Below, one piece after another: positions 8,369 through 16,248 of a DNA stretch of 32,314 nucleotides (positions within the stretch are counted from its first letter, which is position 1; each line of letters opens with the position of its first letter). The stretch is from Bifidobacteriaceae bacterium (GTDB taxonomy: Bacteria > Actinomycetota > Actinomycetes > Actinomycetales > WQXJ01): the NCBI GenBank assembly GCA_031265345.1, contig JAISCU010000233.1, positions 1 to 32,314 on the forward strand, read 5' to 3'. The notes under the pieces are model-generated. The model was given only the letters and a program-made list of their open reading frames with translations. It was not told the origin of the DNA and made no database searches. Both the position numbers and the translations under genes were made by a program.

Positions 8369-8562
8369 GACCGGAGCCACCGCCGGAGCGGACAAGGCGC
8401 CTCCCACGGTGGTTTGGGGACACGACGGGAAAGGGGTGCCGATGCCGCCAACCCGGTGACCTGCGCCAACACGGGTCGCCGAGCGGGCGGCATCGGGCGT
8501 CGGGTGACCGGAGCCACCGCCGGAGCGGACAAGCCGCGCGCCACGGTGGCTCAGGGACACTA
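8369..8562. repeat. Two-hairpin repeat module, left copy beside glnS
   Basis: The module is about 195 bp. It starts and ends with a palindromic unit in which GAGCCACCG pairs with CGGTGGYTY: arms 8374-8382 with 8407-8415, and 8511-8519 with 8544-8552. Between them lies a conserved spacer containing GCCGATGCCGCC and GGTGACCTGCGC. The same module occurs at 10556-10751, in the same orientation and with the same 137-bp distance between hairpins. No open frame fits it. The stretch 8255-8726 contains nothing else beyond this, the short repeat at 8641-8688 and a CGTCCGCGGACG palindrome at 8712-8723, just past glnS. Confidence 0.7.
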
Positions 8563-8640
8563 CGGCTGGGCATCCCGACGGGGGAGGCTTCGATTCAAGG
8601 GACGCCGGGACCGGCCCCAACCGCAGGCGCTCGAACGCGG

Positions 8641-8688
8641 GCGGACGGCCAGGCGGCATCGGACATCGCTGTCCGGAAACCACCGCCC
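8641..8688. repeat. Short dispersed repeat, left copy
   Basis: GCGGACGGCC followed by GCGGCATCGGACATCGCTG and CCGGAAACC recurs with a few changes at 11053-11103. It contains a small hairpin, CGGACA-TCGC-TGTCCG (8660-8675). It follows the two-hairpin module in the same order on both sides of glnS. Confidence 0.55.
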
Positions 8689-8726
8689 CGGCGCCAGGCG
8701 GTGCGCGCCAACGTCCGCGGACGCGC

Positions 8727-10430
8727 CTAACTGGACAGGCCTTGGCGCGCCTGGAGCTTGGCCCATTCGTCCCTCAACCCGACAGTCCGGTGGAAGACCA
8801 TCGGCTCGTGGGGGTCGGGCGCGAAGTAGCCCAAGCGCTCGAACTGGACGGTCGCGCCGGGGCGGTCGTCCTTCAAGGCGGGCTCGACCTTGCAGCCGGT
8901 CAGAGTCTCCCGGGAGCCGGGATCGATGTCATCGAGAGGATCCCCGGTGGCCTGCCCCGGCACCTCGGCGGCGAACAAATGCTTGTACAAATTGACCCTG
9001 GCGTCCACCGCATGGGCCGCCGAGACCCAATGCAGGGTGGACTTGACCTTGCGGCCATCCGGTGCCCGGCCGGACCGAGTCGCCGGGTCGTAGGTGGCGT
9101 GAACCTCCATTACCCGCCCGGCCTGGTCCTTGACCACTTCGTCAGTCGCCCGCACCAGGTAGGCGCCCCGCAGGCGCACCTCGCGCCCCGGAGTGAGCCG
9201 GTAGTACTTGGGGGGCGCCTCCTCCCGGAAATCATCTTGCTCAATGAAGAGCGTGCCGGAGAACGGCACGCGGCGCACGCCATCGTCCGGGTTCTCAGGA
9301 TTGTTGGCCACCTCCACCCAATCGACCACGGGCGTGCCGTCGGGGTTGGACGGCCAGTTGTCGATCACCAGGCGCAACGGCCGCAGCACAGCCATGCGGC
9401 GGAGCGCCACGCGGTTGAGTTCGACCCGCACATGGTGCTCCAGCTCCTCGATCGCGTGCCGGGAGTTGGTCTTCGACACCCCGATCGAGGCGCAGAAGCT
9501 CCTGACGGCGGCCGCCGGGTAGCCGCGCCGCCGCAGACCCCGCAAGGTTGGCATTCGCGGATCGTCCCAACCGTCCACCACGCCCTCGGCCACCAATTGG
9601 GCCAGGCGCCGCTTTGAAGTGACGGTGTGGGTCAGCTCCAAACGGGCGAACTCGTATTGCCGCGGCTGGTCAAAGGGCAGTTCCAGGTGGCTCAAGTACC
9701 AGTCGTAGAGCGGACGGTGATCCTCGAACTCCAACGTGCACATCGAGTGGGTCACCCCTTCGACGGCATCGGACTGCCCGTGGGCCCAGTCGTACATCGG
9801 GTAGATGACCCACTGGTCCCCGGTGCGGAAATGGTGGCCGCGCCTGATCCGGTACATCACCGGGTCGCGCAACTGCATGTTGTCGGCCTGCATGTCGATC
9901 TTGGCGCGCAGAACCATGGCACCGTCCGCGAATTCGCCGGCCCGCATGCGCCGGAGCAGGTCGAGCGACTGATCGCGGGGCCGGTCACGGTAGGGGCTGT
10001 CAACCCCGGGGCGGCCGAAACGTCCGCGCTGGGCGGAGATGGTCTCGCCGTCCTGTTCATCCACGTAGGCCAGGCCAGCCGTGATCAAGTCCTCGGCCCA
10101 CAGATAGAGCTGGTCAAAGTAGTCGGACGCGTAGAAGACGTTGGCCGGTGTGAAACCCAGCCACGCGATATCCTCCAGGATCGATTGGATGTACTCGGAA
10201 TCCTCGGTGTCCGGGTTGGTGTCATCGAAACGCAGGTTGCAAATTCCGTCGAACTGCTCGGCGACGCCGAAGTCCGCGCTGATCGCCTTGGCGTGGCCAA
10301 TGTGCAGGTAGCCGTTCGGCTCCGGGGGGAAACGGGTCTGGACCCGGCCGGAGAAGGTGCCCTTGGCGTTGTCCGCCCGGACGGCATCGGCGATGAAGTC
10401 TCCCGCGCCGGCGGCGCCTCTGGTGGTCAT
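8727..10430 (-). CDS. glnS: Glutaminyl-tRNA synthetase
   Basis: A 567-residue class I aminoacyl-tRNA synthetase that charges tRNA-Gln with glutamine in the cytoplasm. It matches bacterial GlnRS from end to end: TRFPPEPNGYLHIGHAKAI with the HIGH motif near residue 42, NLRFDDTNPDTEDSEYIQSI, SPYRDRPRDQSLDLLRRMRA, YPMYDWAHGQSDAVEGVTHS, and the KMSKS-equivalent VTSKRRL followed by DDPRMPTLRGLRRRGY. The anticodon-binding beta-barrel half is complete, ending near KLQARQGLSS. Length is normal and no key residue is missing. The start ATG lacks a clear Shine-Dalgarno. Most Actinobacteria make Gln-tRNA through Glu-tRNA and GatCAB and lack this gene. With the direct repeats on each side, that suggests acquisition by transfer; this part is inference. 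Confidence 0.95.
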   Translation of the reverse strand: MTTRGAAGAGDFIADAVRADNAKGTFSGRVQTRFPPEPNGYLHIGHAKAISADFGVAEQFDGICNLRFDDTNPDTEDSEYIQSILEDIAWLGFTPANVFYASDYFDQLYLWAEDLITAGLAYVDEQDGETISAQRGRFGRPGVDSPYRDRPRDQSLDLLRRMRAGEFADGAMVLRAKIDMQADNMQLRDPVMYRIRRGHHFRTGDQWVIYPMYDWAHGQSDAVEGVTHSMCTLEFEDHRPLYDWYLSHLELPFDQPRQYEFARLELTHTVTSKRRLAQLVAEGVVDGWDDPRMPTLRGLRRRGYPAAAVRSFCASIGVSKTNSRHAIEELEHHVRVELNRVALRRMAVLRPLRLVIDNWPSNPDGTPVVDWVEVANNPENPDDGVRRVPFSGTLFIEQDDFREEAPPKYYRLTPGREVRLRGAYLVRATDEVVKDQAGRVMEVHATYDPATRSGRAPDGRKVKSTLHWVSAAHAVDARVNLYKHLFAAEVPGQATGDPLDDIDPGSRETLTGCKVEPALKDDRPGATVQFERLGYFAPDPHEPMVFHRTVGLRDEWAKLQARQGLSS

Positions 10431-10555
10431 CGGCCCAACGTACCACGCGCCCGGGGCCGGGCCGAGACCAGGCCCATGGCGAGCACGGTCGCGGTCCGGG
10501 TCCGCCGATCGAGCCTCGCCGACCGATCACGGGCGTCCGGTCGGGGCGGCATCGG

Positions 10556-10751
10556 GTGACCGGAGCCACCGTCGGAGCGGGCCGGGGGCGCGCCACGGTG
10601 GCTTAGGCACGCTATCCGACAGGGATGCCGATGCCGCCGACCGGGTGACCTGCGCAAACACGGGTTGCCGATTGGGCGGCGTCGGGCGTCGGGTGACCGG
10701 AGCCACCGCCGGAGCGGACAAGGCGTGTCCCACGGTGGTTTAGGACACGAC
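10556..10751. repeat. Two-hairpin repeat module, right copy beside glnS
   Basis: This is the second copy of the ~195-bp module at 8369-8562, in the same orientation. Hairpin arms lie at 10563-10571 with 10596-10604, and at 10700-10708 with 10733-10741. The alignment to the left copy is collinear without visible gaps. The right hairpin of this copy most resembles the left hairpin of the other, as if units had exchanged by recombination. Confidence 0.7.
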
Positions 10752-10864
10752 GCCCACGGAGGCCGGGACCAGAAAGCCTCCAGAAAGCCCAATGCCATTG
10801 AGTCTTGGGGGCGTGGCCGCGTGCATTGTGGATGTGGCTTACGGGTGGTGGTCAGGCGAAAACG

Positions 10865-10904
10865 CAGGATCCGTGGTTGTCGCGCGCGAGCGTCAGGGAT
10901 CCTG
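10865..10904 (-). terminator. Candidate terminator downstream of the helicase gene
   Basis: CAGGATCC (10865-10872) and GGATCCTG (10897-10904) form a perfect 8-bp stem around a 24-base GC-rich loop. A T-rich tract follows on both strands (TCTTTTC on plus, CGTTTTCG on minus). It lies about 230 bases past the helicase stop, between that gene and glnS. The rest of 10752-11052 shows nothing recognisable. Confidence 0.4.
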
Positions 10905-11052
10905 TCTTTTCTGGCCGCCCGGACCATCGGAACCCGGCCCCAAGTGAACAGCATTGCAAGAAAGCCTCAAGAAGAACTATTGGTTGCGTTTCTCGGCGAG
11001 GCAGACCGCTTGCCTGCGACGGCGGGGCCGACCACGACCGGAGACGCGTGGG

Positions 11053-11103
11053 CGCGGACGGCCGACCCAGCGGCATCGGGCATAGCTGTTCGGAAACCGC
11101 ACT
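11053..11103. repeat. Short dispersed repeat, right copy
   Basis: This matches 8641-8688: GCGGACGGCC, then GCGGCATCGGGCAT, GCTGT and CGGAAACC. It has a three-base insertion after the first block and a degraded hairpin. It lies just downstream of the helicase stop codon. Confidence 0.5.
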
Positions 11104-11136
11104 ACCGGGCACGAGCGGCGGCGCAAATTGGGCGGA

Positions 11137-14100
11137 TCAGTCGCTCGACGCCCGTTCCCAGGCCTCGAGCTGGCTCGCGAGAACGCTGAAGAACTGGTGC
11201 TTCTCCCACTTGTCTCTGTCGCCTATGACGTACAGCCGTCGCTTGGCGCGGCTTACTGCCACGTTCAACAGATTGGGCTCGGCCGCCGCCCATCGCTTCG
11301 CGCCGGGGCGCTCGGGGTTGCCGCCCAGGACGATGATGACAATGTCGCCCTCTTTGCCCTGAGCGGTGTGGATGGTCCCCGCTGTGATCCCTGGGTAGGT
11401 CTTCGCCTTGTGCCGCAAGCGCGTCGCCACGGTTCGGAACGGCGACACGACCAGCACCTCCCGCATGTCGAAATCGATACTGAGGAGATAGTCCAGGACG
11501 CGGTCGAGCTCTTTGCCCTCGTCGGGTAGCCAGTGCCCCGCGCCCGGGACGCCGCTGGCGGGCACGTCCAACCATTTCGACCGAGGAAGCCTGAGATACC
11601 GCTTGGCGAACCCCTCGCCCATCGCTTGCGGGGTCCCGCTCACCATCAGCCCGTCATACGCGATCATGTTGGAGATGGAGAACATCGGTTCGTCGCAGCG
11701 CCGGTGCACCACGAGTGGCAGGCCGACCCATTTGGTGCCGCCCGTCACTTGGTCGGCTAGTTCCGTCCCCCAGCCGGTGGCGTGATCGGCTAACTCTTGG
11801 GCGGACGCGCGCGTGGTCAGCCAGCGTTCCGGGATGTCGAAGCCTCGCCTGAGCGCCTGCTCCGCCTTGAAGGAGAAAGACGTCACCGGCTTCAGCTGAT
11901 TCGGATCGCCCACCACGACCGCGCGCCGGGACCGCCAGATGGCGCCGACGGCCTGCTGGGGACCGACCTGACCCGCCTCGTCCAACAGGAGCCAGCCGAT
12001 CTGCCCCGGTCCGACCGAGCCGAACAGGCGCGCGAACGATGCCAAGGTCGTCGAGACGACCGGAACGACGCAGAAGAATGATTGCCAGGCCGCGAGCGCG
12101 GCATCGTCGCTGATCTTGGCCCCGTTCATGACGTCGAGCACGGCGGCGAGGTTCCGCTTGATGTTCGCGTGGTTGTGCATGATGAAGGCCTTGTGCAACC
12201 GGAGAGCCTCCAACGCCAGGCGGCTGCGGTCCTCGTTCCAACTCGGATCGGTCCACAGCGACCCCAGCTCCCGTGATATCCGAGCGGACGGATCGAACCA
12301 AGCTTCGCCCGGTAACTGGGGCCCCAAGTGAGAACGCCAGTTCGCCACCAGCGTTTGCCCGGCGGCCAGGCGCTCATTCAGGCGCGAGGCTTGGCCGCGC
12401 AATCGTTGGACGGCTTGCGCGGGCTCGCCCTGGTCTCGGTGATCGGCCCAGTCGCGCTGGCTGCGTCGAGCGGTGTCCAACTCAGATTCCAGTTCCGATA
12501 CGGTGGCGGCGTACGCCCTGTCCGCGCGCCGCCATTCCGCGTGGGCGCGGCCCAGCGTCATCAGGGTCGACCACAATCCTGGACGGAACCGCGAATGCTC
12601 GGTCCTTCGGTCGAGAGCACTTTGACGGTCTTCCTGGAGCGCCGCGATCTTCGACCCGAGTGCCCGCACGGCCTGGTCGGCCTGCTCGACCTCCGCGGCC
12701 GCGCGCGCCAAATCCGCGTCCGTGCGGGATATCGCCGCGAGGATGCTTCGCCTCGCGCTCATGGCGGCGAACACCGCTTGGCGATCTTGTTGGCCCTGCC
12801 TGGCCGCGTCGAGCGCACGGGTGAATCTGAGGACGGATTCCTCCCAGCTAGGGGTTCGCGCACCTGCGTCGAGCAATTCCGCCATTCCCGACACGCCGCC
12901 GTTCTCCGCTTTCGGCCAGTAGAACGATTGGGTGAAGTCCGCGCAGTTCTTCTTGTTTCCGAGCCTGGCGGCGAGGAGCGCCCAGGCTTTGCGGCCGGGC
13001 CCAGGGTCTGCATCTGACTCTGGCGCCGACGGCTTCCCCGGTGTCGAGGCCTTCCCGGGTCCTGTGCCCGACCCAGCCCCCGGTCCTCTGCCCGGCCCCG
13101 CCCCCGGTCCCGACCCAGGCCCCGTCACCAGCGCGGTGGCCAGGGCTGAGAAGTAATCCACCTCTGCGGCCCGTTCGATCCATTCCGGGCCCAAGGCCTT
13201 GTCGAGCGGGATTTCGAGGACCACGTTCTCGACCGCCCCATTGTTGGTCGAGGCCACAACTATTTCATGGCCAGTCAAGTCGTCGCGCAATTGGTGGACT
13301 CGAAAGGTTCTGTCATTGCGCTTGAAGGTGATGGTCTTGGTGAAAGCGTCACCAGGTCGCGCCAATTGACTCAGGCGGATCGCGCGTTCCACCACGACAT
13401 CGGCTATGAGGTCGCGCAAGAGCGTGGTCTTCCCAGTGCCTGGCGGTCCGTTCACGCCCACCACGCCCTCGCCGGTCCCCAGAACACTTTTCGCGTAGTT
13501 GACGGCCGATTGCTGACCCAGGACCAGGGGCTGTTCAGGGGCTGCTGGCCAATGCCCCAAAGGGATCCGTTCCGGGGCGAGGTTGTCGAACACGGCGCCG
13601 AGGGCATCTCTGACATCGACCCGATCGGTCGGCGCGGCCCCCCGTCCCGGCCCCAGGTAGGCGCCCAGCGCGCCGCGGGCCCGTCCCCGTCGCAGACTGT
13701 CCTCCACTCGGGCGAGGTCCTCGAGGAAGAAGCTGTTGAGGAACTCCCCGCCGTGCTCCGGATTCCTTCGGCTGATTCTCTTGGTCCGGACGCGACAGGC
13801 GTCTGGCCGGAGGCAACTCTCCACGTTCAACCGCTCCGCGACCAGACTCCGCGCCCGCTCCAAGTCCGGCTGGGCGAGCGGGGCCTCAGGGCAGTCCCGC
13901 CCTTCGCCAAGGCAGTGCTCCACTTCGTCCGCGAGTTCCGCCACCAGGGAGTCGAAGCCGGCCTTCTTCAGCGGGAAGACGGTTCCCTCTTTGAGGAATT
14001 CGCCCATTCCCCAGGCGCAGGTCGATAGGGCGAATGTGTCGGGGACATACTGGCCGCGCTCGTCCACGCACACGTACGCCATGGCCGCCTCACCCGCCGG

Positions 14101-14373
14101 ATATTGGTCCTCGCTGTCAGGGTCCGGCGGGAAGAATCTGGTGATTTCGCTGAACACCCGTTCCTGGTCGAAGACTCCGATGAACACGTCATGGGCGAAA
14201 ACGGTTTTCGATTTGCCGGATTCGTCCGGCGCGTAGGCGGGCAGGCGCCAAGGAACATCGGTGCCCAGAGTGCACACATGTTCGCTGTCATCTACCTTGG
14301 GCGCGAGCTGGGGATAGAACATCTCAACCATCTGCCAGTGTTGCAGGGCTCTGACCTGCTCCGGATCGCGCAC
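11137..14373 (-). CDS. Superfamily 1 (Upf1/Dna2-like) DNA/RNA helicase
   Basis: A 1078-residue protein from GTG 14373, with GGAGGGGGG about 8 bases upstream. Helicase motifs in order: Walker A GVNGPPGTGKTTLL (near 306-319), Walker B LLLDEAGQ (near 797), motif III GDPNQLKPV (near 823), motif V GTIHTAQGKEGDIVI (near 1000) and motif VI NVAVSRAKRRLYVIGD (near 1040). The two RecA halves are separated by a Gly/Pro/Ser linker (about 412-455) and a long helical, probably coiled-coil, insert (about 540-700). The N-terminal ~280 residues (RALQHWQMVEMFYPQLAPKV onward) resemble the lead domain of large prokaryotic Upf1-like helicases of unknown role. No nuclease motif is seen. Such stand-alone helicases often occur in accessory or defence islands. 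It is divergent from the AAA-ATPase gene across a hairpin-rich region. Confidence 0.88.
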   Translation of the reverse strand: MRDPEQVRALQHWQMVEMFYPQLAPKVDDSEHVCTLGTDVPWRLPAYAPDESGKSKTVFAHDVFIGVFDQERVFSEITRFFPPDPDSEDQYPAGEAAMAYVCVDERGQYVPDTFALSTCAWGMGEFLKEGTVFPLKKAGFDSLVAELADEVEHCLGEGRDCPEAPLAQPDLERARSLVAERLNVESCLRPDACRVRTKRISRRNPEHGGEFLNSFFLEDLARVEDSLRRGRARGALGAYLGPGRGAAPTDRVDVRDALGAVFDNLAPERIPLGHWPAAPEQPLVLGQQSAVNYAKSVLGTGEGVVGVNGPPGTGKTTLLRDLIADVVVERAIRLSQLARPGDAFTKTITFKRNDRTFRVHQLRDDLTGHEIVVASTNNGAVENVVLEIPLDKALGPEWIERAAEVDYFSALATALVTGPGSGPGAGPGRGPGAGSGTGPGKASTPGKPSAPESDADPGPGRKAWALLAARLGNKKNCADFTQSFYWPKAENGGVSGMAELLDAGARTPSWEESVLRFTRALDAARQGQQDRQAVFAAMSARRSILAAISRTDADLARAAAEVEQADQAVRALGSKIAALQEDRQSALDRRTEHSRFRPGLWSTLMTLGRAHAEWRRADRAYAATVSELESELDTARRSQRDWADHRDQGEPAQAVQRLRGQASRLNERLAAGQTLVANWRSHLGPQLPGEAWFDPSARISRELGSLWTDPSWNEDRSRLALEALRLHKAFIMHNHANIKRNLAAVLDVMNGAKISDDAALAAWQSFFCVVPVVSTTLASFARLFGSVGPGQIGWLLLDEAGQVGPQQAVGAIWRSRRAVVVGDPNQLKPVTSFSFKAEQALRRGFDIPERWLTTRASAQELADHATGWGTELADQVTGGTKWVGLPLVVHRRCDEPMFSISNMIAYDGLMVSGTPQAMGEGFAKRYLRLPRSKWLDVPASGVPGAGHWLPDEGKELDRVLDYLLSIDFDMREVLVVSPFRTVATRLRHKAKTYPGITAGTIHTAQGKEGDIVIIVLGGNPERPGAKRWAAAEPNLLNVAVSRAKRRLYVIGDRDKWEKHQFFSVLASQLEAWERASSD

Positions 14374-14427
14374 CTTTGGCCCCCCTCCAATCGGACACAG
14401 CCAACGTTACAGGCCGTGGCTGACGCC

Positions 14428-14507
14428 ACTTTGCCCGATGCAGCCCAACCGGTTCCCACCGCATCCCGGCTCCTAGCGCGCACGGGTTCGCGCCGTTCGG
14501 GTGTCCC
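14428..14507. repeat. Left member of a direct-repeat pair flanking the AAA-ATPase gene
   Basis: The 80 bases starting ACTTTGCCCGATGC align without gaps to 16086-16165. The first 14 bases are identical and about two thirds overall match by eye, including shared CGGCTCC and CGCGCCG blocks. The pair encloses the hairpin array and the AAA-ATPase gene. Confidence 0.5.
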
Positions 14508-14530
14508 CTACGTGTCCGATTCCAAACAAA

Positions 14531-14625
14531 GCCCGCCAAAACGTGGTCGTGAACCCCGGTTTTGGCGAGCAATAGTCAGATTGCTCGCCAAAACGTTGTC
14601 GCACGCTATGGTTTTGGCGAGCAAT
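14531..14625. repeat. 52-bp tandem hairpin array, candidate operator of the ATPase/helicase pair
   Basis: There are four arms. Arms b (14559-14573) and d (14611-14625) are identical, GTTTTGGCGAGCAAT. Arm c (14580-14594) is their exact complement, ATTGCTCGCCAAAAC. Arm a (14531-14542), GCCCGCCAAAAC, is a slightly diverged complement. Arms a-b and c-d form hairpins with equal 16-base loops, and b-c form a 15-bp perfect inverted repeat with a 6-base spacer, so the period is 52 bp. Possible promoter elements for the rightward gene (TTGCTC 14581-14586, TATGGT 14606-14611) lie inside it. That location suggests autoregulation or a recognition site for the encoded ATPase; the function is inference. 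Confidence 0.75.
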
Positions 14626-14642
14626 GAGAGGGGTTGAGCGCC

Positions 14643-16055
14643 GTGCTGATTGGCCGAGTCGAGGAGGTGGCCACGCTCCGAGCGTGCTTCGAGTCGCCAA
14701 ATTCGCACTTCGTCGCTGTCTATGGCCGTCGTAGAGTCGGCAAGACCCACCTTGTCAAGACCCTGTTCCAAGATGATTTCGCCTTCTATTGCACTGGACT
14801 GGCCAAGGAAGGGACGCGCCGCCAACTGGCGAACTTCGCGGATTCGCTGGCAGACTCCGGTGAATCTAGGTCGGCTCCGCCGCAGGATTGGTTCGAGGCC
14901 TTCCGCCGTTTGCGCGACTTGCCACGTGGCCGCTCTTCGGCCGACAAGGCGGTGGTGTTCCTGGATGAACTGCCGTGGATGGACACCCACAAGTCGGACC
15001 TGACTTCGGCATTGGAATGGTTTTGGAACGCTTGGGCCTCGACCAACGACGTGCTCCTGATCGTTTGCGGATCGGCCACGTCGTGGCTGATCCGAAAGGT
15101 CTTCGCCGACCACGGCGGTCTCCACAACCGTGTCACGCGGCGTGTTCACCTTGAGCCCTTCACGCTCGCGGAGTGCGAGGCGTTCCTGGAAGCCAAAGGC
15201 GTGGTGATGGCACGGAAGGAGATCGTCGAGGCCTACATGGTCTTCGGCGGAATCCCTTTCTACTTCGACCAGTTCGACGGACGGTTCTCGCTGGCCCAGA
15301 ACATTGGTCGCCTCTGCTTCTCGCGGATGGGCCCCCTGCGGCACGAGTACGAGGAACTGTACGCGTCCTTGTTCAAACAGCCCGACAACCACATGAAAGT
15401 GGTCGAGGCACTGAGTCGCCGAGGCCAGGGCCTGCGGCGCGATGATATCGCTGCGCAAACGGGGCTCGCCTCTGGCGGTGGGTTGTCGAAGGTGCTGAAG
15501 GAGTTGGAGGACTCGGGGTTCGTCCGCAGCTACCAGCCATTCGGTCGCAAACGCCAAGGGGCGCTGTACCAACTGATTGACTCCTTCACGCTTTTCCACT
15601 TCACGTTCATCGAGAACGGTTCCGTGGACCCGGACTATTGGGTGAAATACGCGTCCACGGGAAGCCACTCGGCATGGTCCGGCTATGCCTTCGAGAAGGT
15701 TGTTCATTGGCATGAGCGGCAGGTGCTGGCCAGGCTCGGCGTTCTCGGAGTGATCACGCGGGTGCAGGCGTGGCGTAGCGAGCAAGTCAAACCCGGTGCC
15801 CAGATCGACTTGGTAATAGACCGGGCTGATAACGTCATCAACCTCTGCGAAGTGAAATTCGCCACCGACGAGTTTGCGGTCGCCAAGGCCCTCGAACAGG
15901 ACTTGCGCCGCAAGAGGACGGCGTTCGTCGCGGAGACGGGCACCAAGAAAGCCATCCACTGGACGATGATCACGACCTACGGCCTGGCGCGGAACGCGTA
16001 CCGCAGCGCCGTGCAGTCCGAGGTCACGGCTGACGACCTGTTCCGGGAGACGTAG
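14643..16055 (+). CDS. AAA-ATPase with winged helix and DUF234-type PD-(D/E)XK-like C-terminus
   Basis: A 470-residue protein. GTG 14643 is preferred because GAGAGGGG ends 9 bases before it; TTG 14634 in the same frame has no spacing from that site. Walker A is GRRRVGKT (28-35) and Walker B is VVFLDELPW (about 104-112). The sequence runs from MLIGRVEEVATL through the ATPase core. Next comes a winged-helix DNA-binding segment, DDIAAQTGLASGGGLSKVLK (about 265-285). The C-terminal DUF234-like domain contains GAQIDLVID and NLCEVKF (about 385-405), the D...E-x-K pattern of the PD-(D/E)XK nuclease fold. This architecture is common in prokaryotes and archaea, yet its role is unknown. The 52-bp hairpin array sits directly upstream and ~80-bp direct repeats flank the gene, which together look like a self-contained accessory unit. 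Confidence 0.88.
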   Translation: MLIGRVEEVATLRACFESPNSHFVAVYGRRRVGKTHLVKTLFQDDFAFYCTGLAKEGTRRQLANFADSLADSGESRSAPPQDWFEAFRRLRDLPRGRSSADKAVVFLDELPWMDTHKSDLTSALEWFWNAWASTNDVLLIVCGSATSWLIRKVFADHGGLHNRVTRRVHLEPFTLAECEAFLEAKGVVMARKEIVEAYMVFGGIPFYFDQFDGRFSLAQNIGRLCFSRMGPLRHEYEELYASLFKQPDNHMKVVEALSRRGQGLRRDDIAAQTGLASGGGLSKVLKELEDSGFVRSYQPFGRKRQGALYQLIDSFTLFHFTFIENGSVDPDYWVKYASTGSHSAWSGYAFEKVVHWHERQVLARLGVLGVITRVQAWRSEQVKPGAQIDLVIDRADNVINLCEVKFATDEFAVAKALEQDLRRKRTAFVAETGTKKAIHWTMITTYGLARNAYRSAVQSEVTADDLFRET

Positions 16056-16085
16056 CGCAGTCCGCCTTCATCTGCGCGGGCGCCT

Positions 16086-16165
16086 ACTTTGCCCGATGCC
16101 GTGCAGTCGGCGCCCGCCGTGCCTCGGCTCCCGAGCTGTGCGGGTCCGCGCCGGTTCAGTGTTCC
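16086..16165. repeat. Right member of the direct-repeat pair flanking the AAA-ATPase gene
   Basis: This aligns with 14428-14507; see that entry for the match. It begins 30 bases after the ATPase stop codon. A 9-bp inverted repeat, GCGGGCGCC (16076-16084) with GGCGCCCGC (16109-16117), overlaps its left part and could serve as the gene's terminator. Confidence 0.5.
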
Positions 16166-16219
16166 GGGAGATCACCGGTGGGCGCGCTTGAGGGAGCACG
16201 CTGGAGGTGTCTGCGATTC

Positions 16220-16240
16220 GCGGACCCGCGGCAGGTCCGC
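16220..16240 (-). terminator. Stem-loop immediately downstream of the Fic gene
   Basis: GCGGACC (16220-16226) and GGTCCGC (16234-16240) pair around a 7-base loop, 9 bases past the Fic stop codon. There is no T-run; the assignment rests on position. Confidence 0.45.
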
Positions 16241-16248
16241 CAGGCACG

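Noticed and set aside
14531..14625. CRISPR-like or tRNA-like structure
   Set aside because: Arms alternate in orientation and the loops are short; no cloverleaf or spacer pattern fits.
14508..15959. 483-codon open frame on the minus strand across the AAA-ATPase gene
   Set aside because: It is antisense to a clear ATPase with Walker motifs; its translation has no family resemblance and is a GC-driven shadow.
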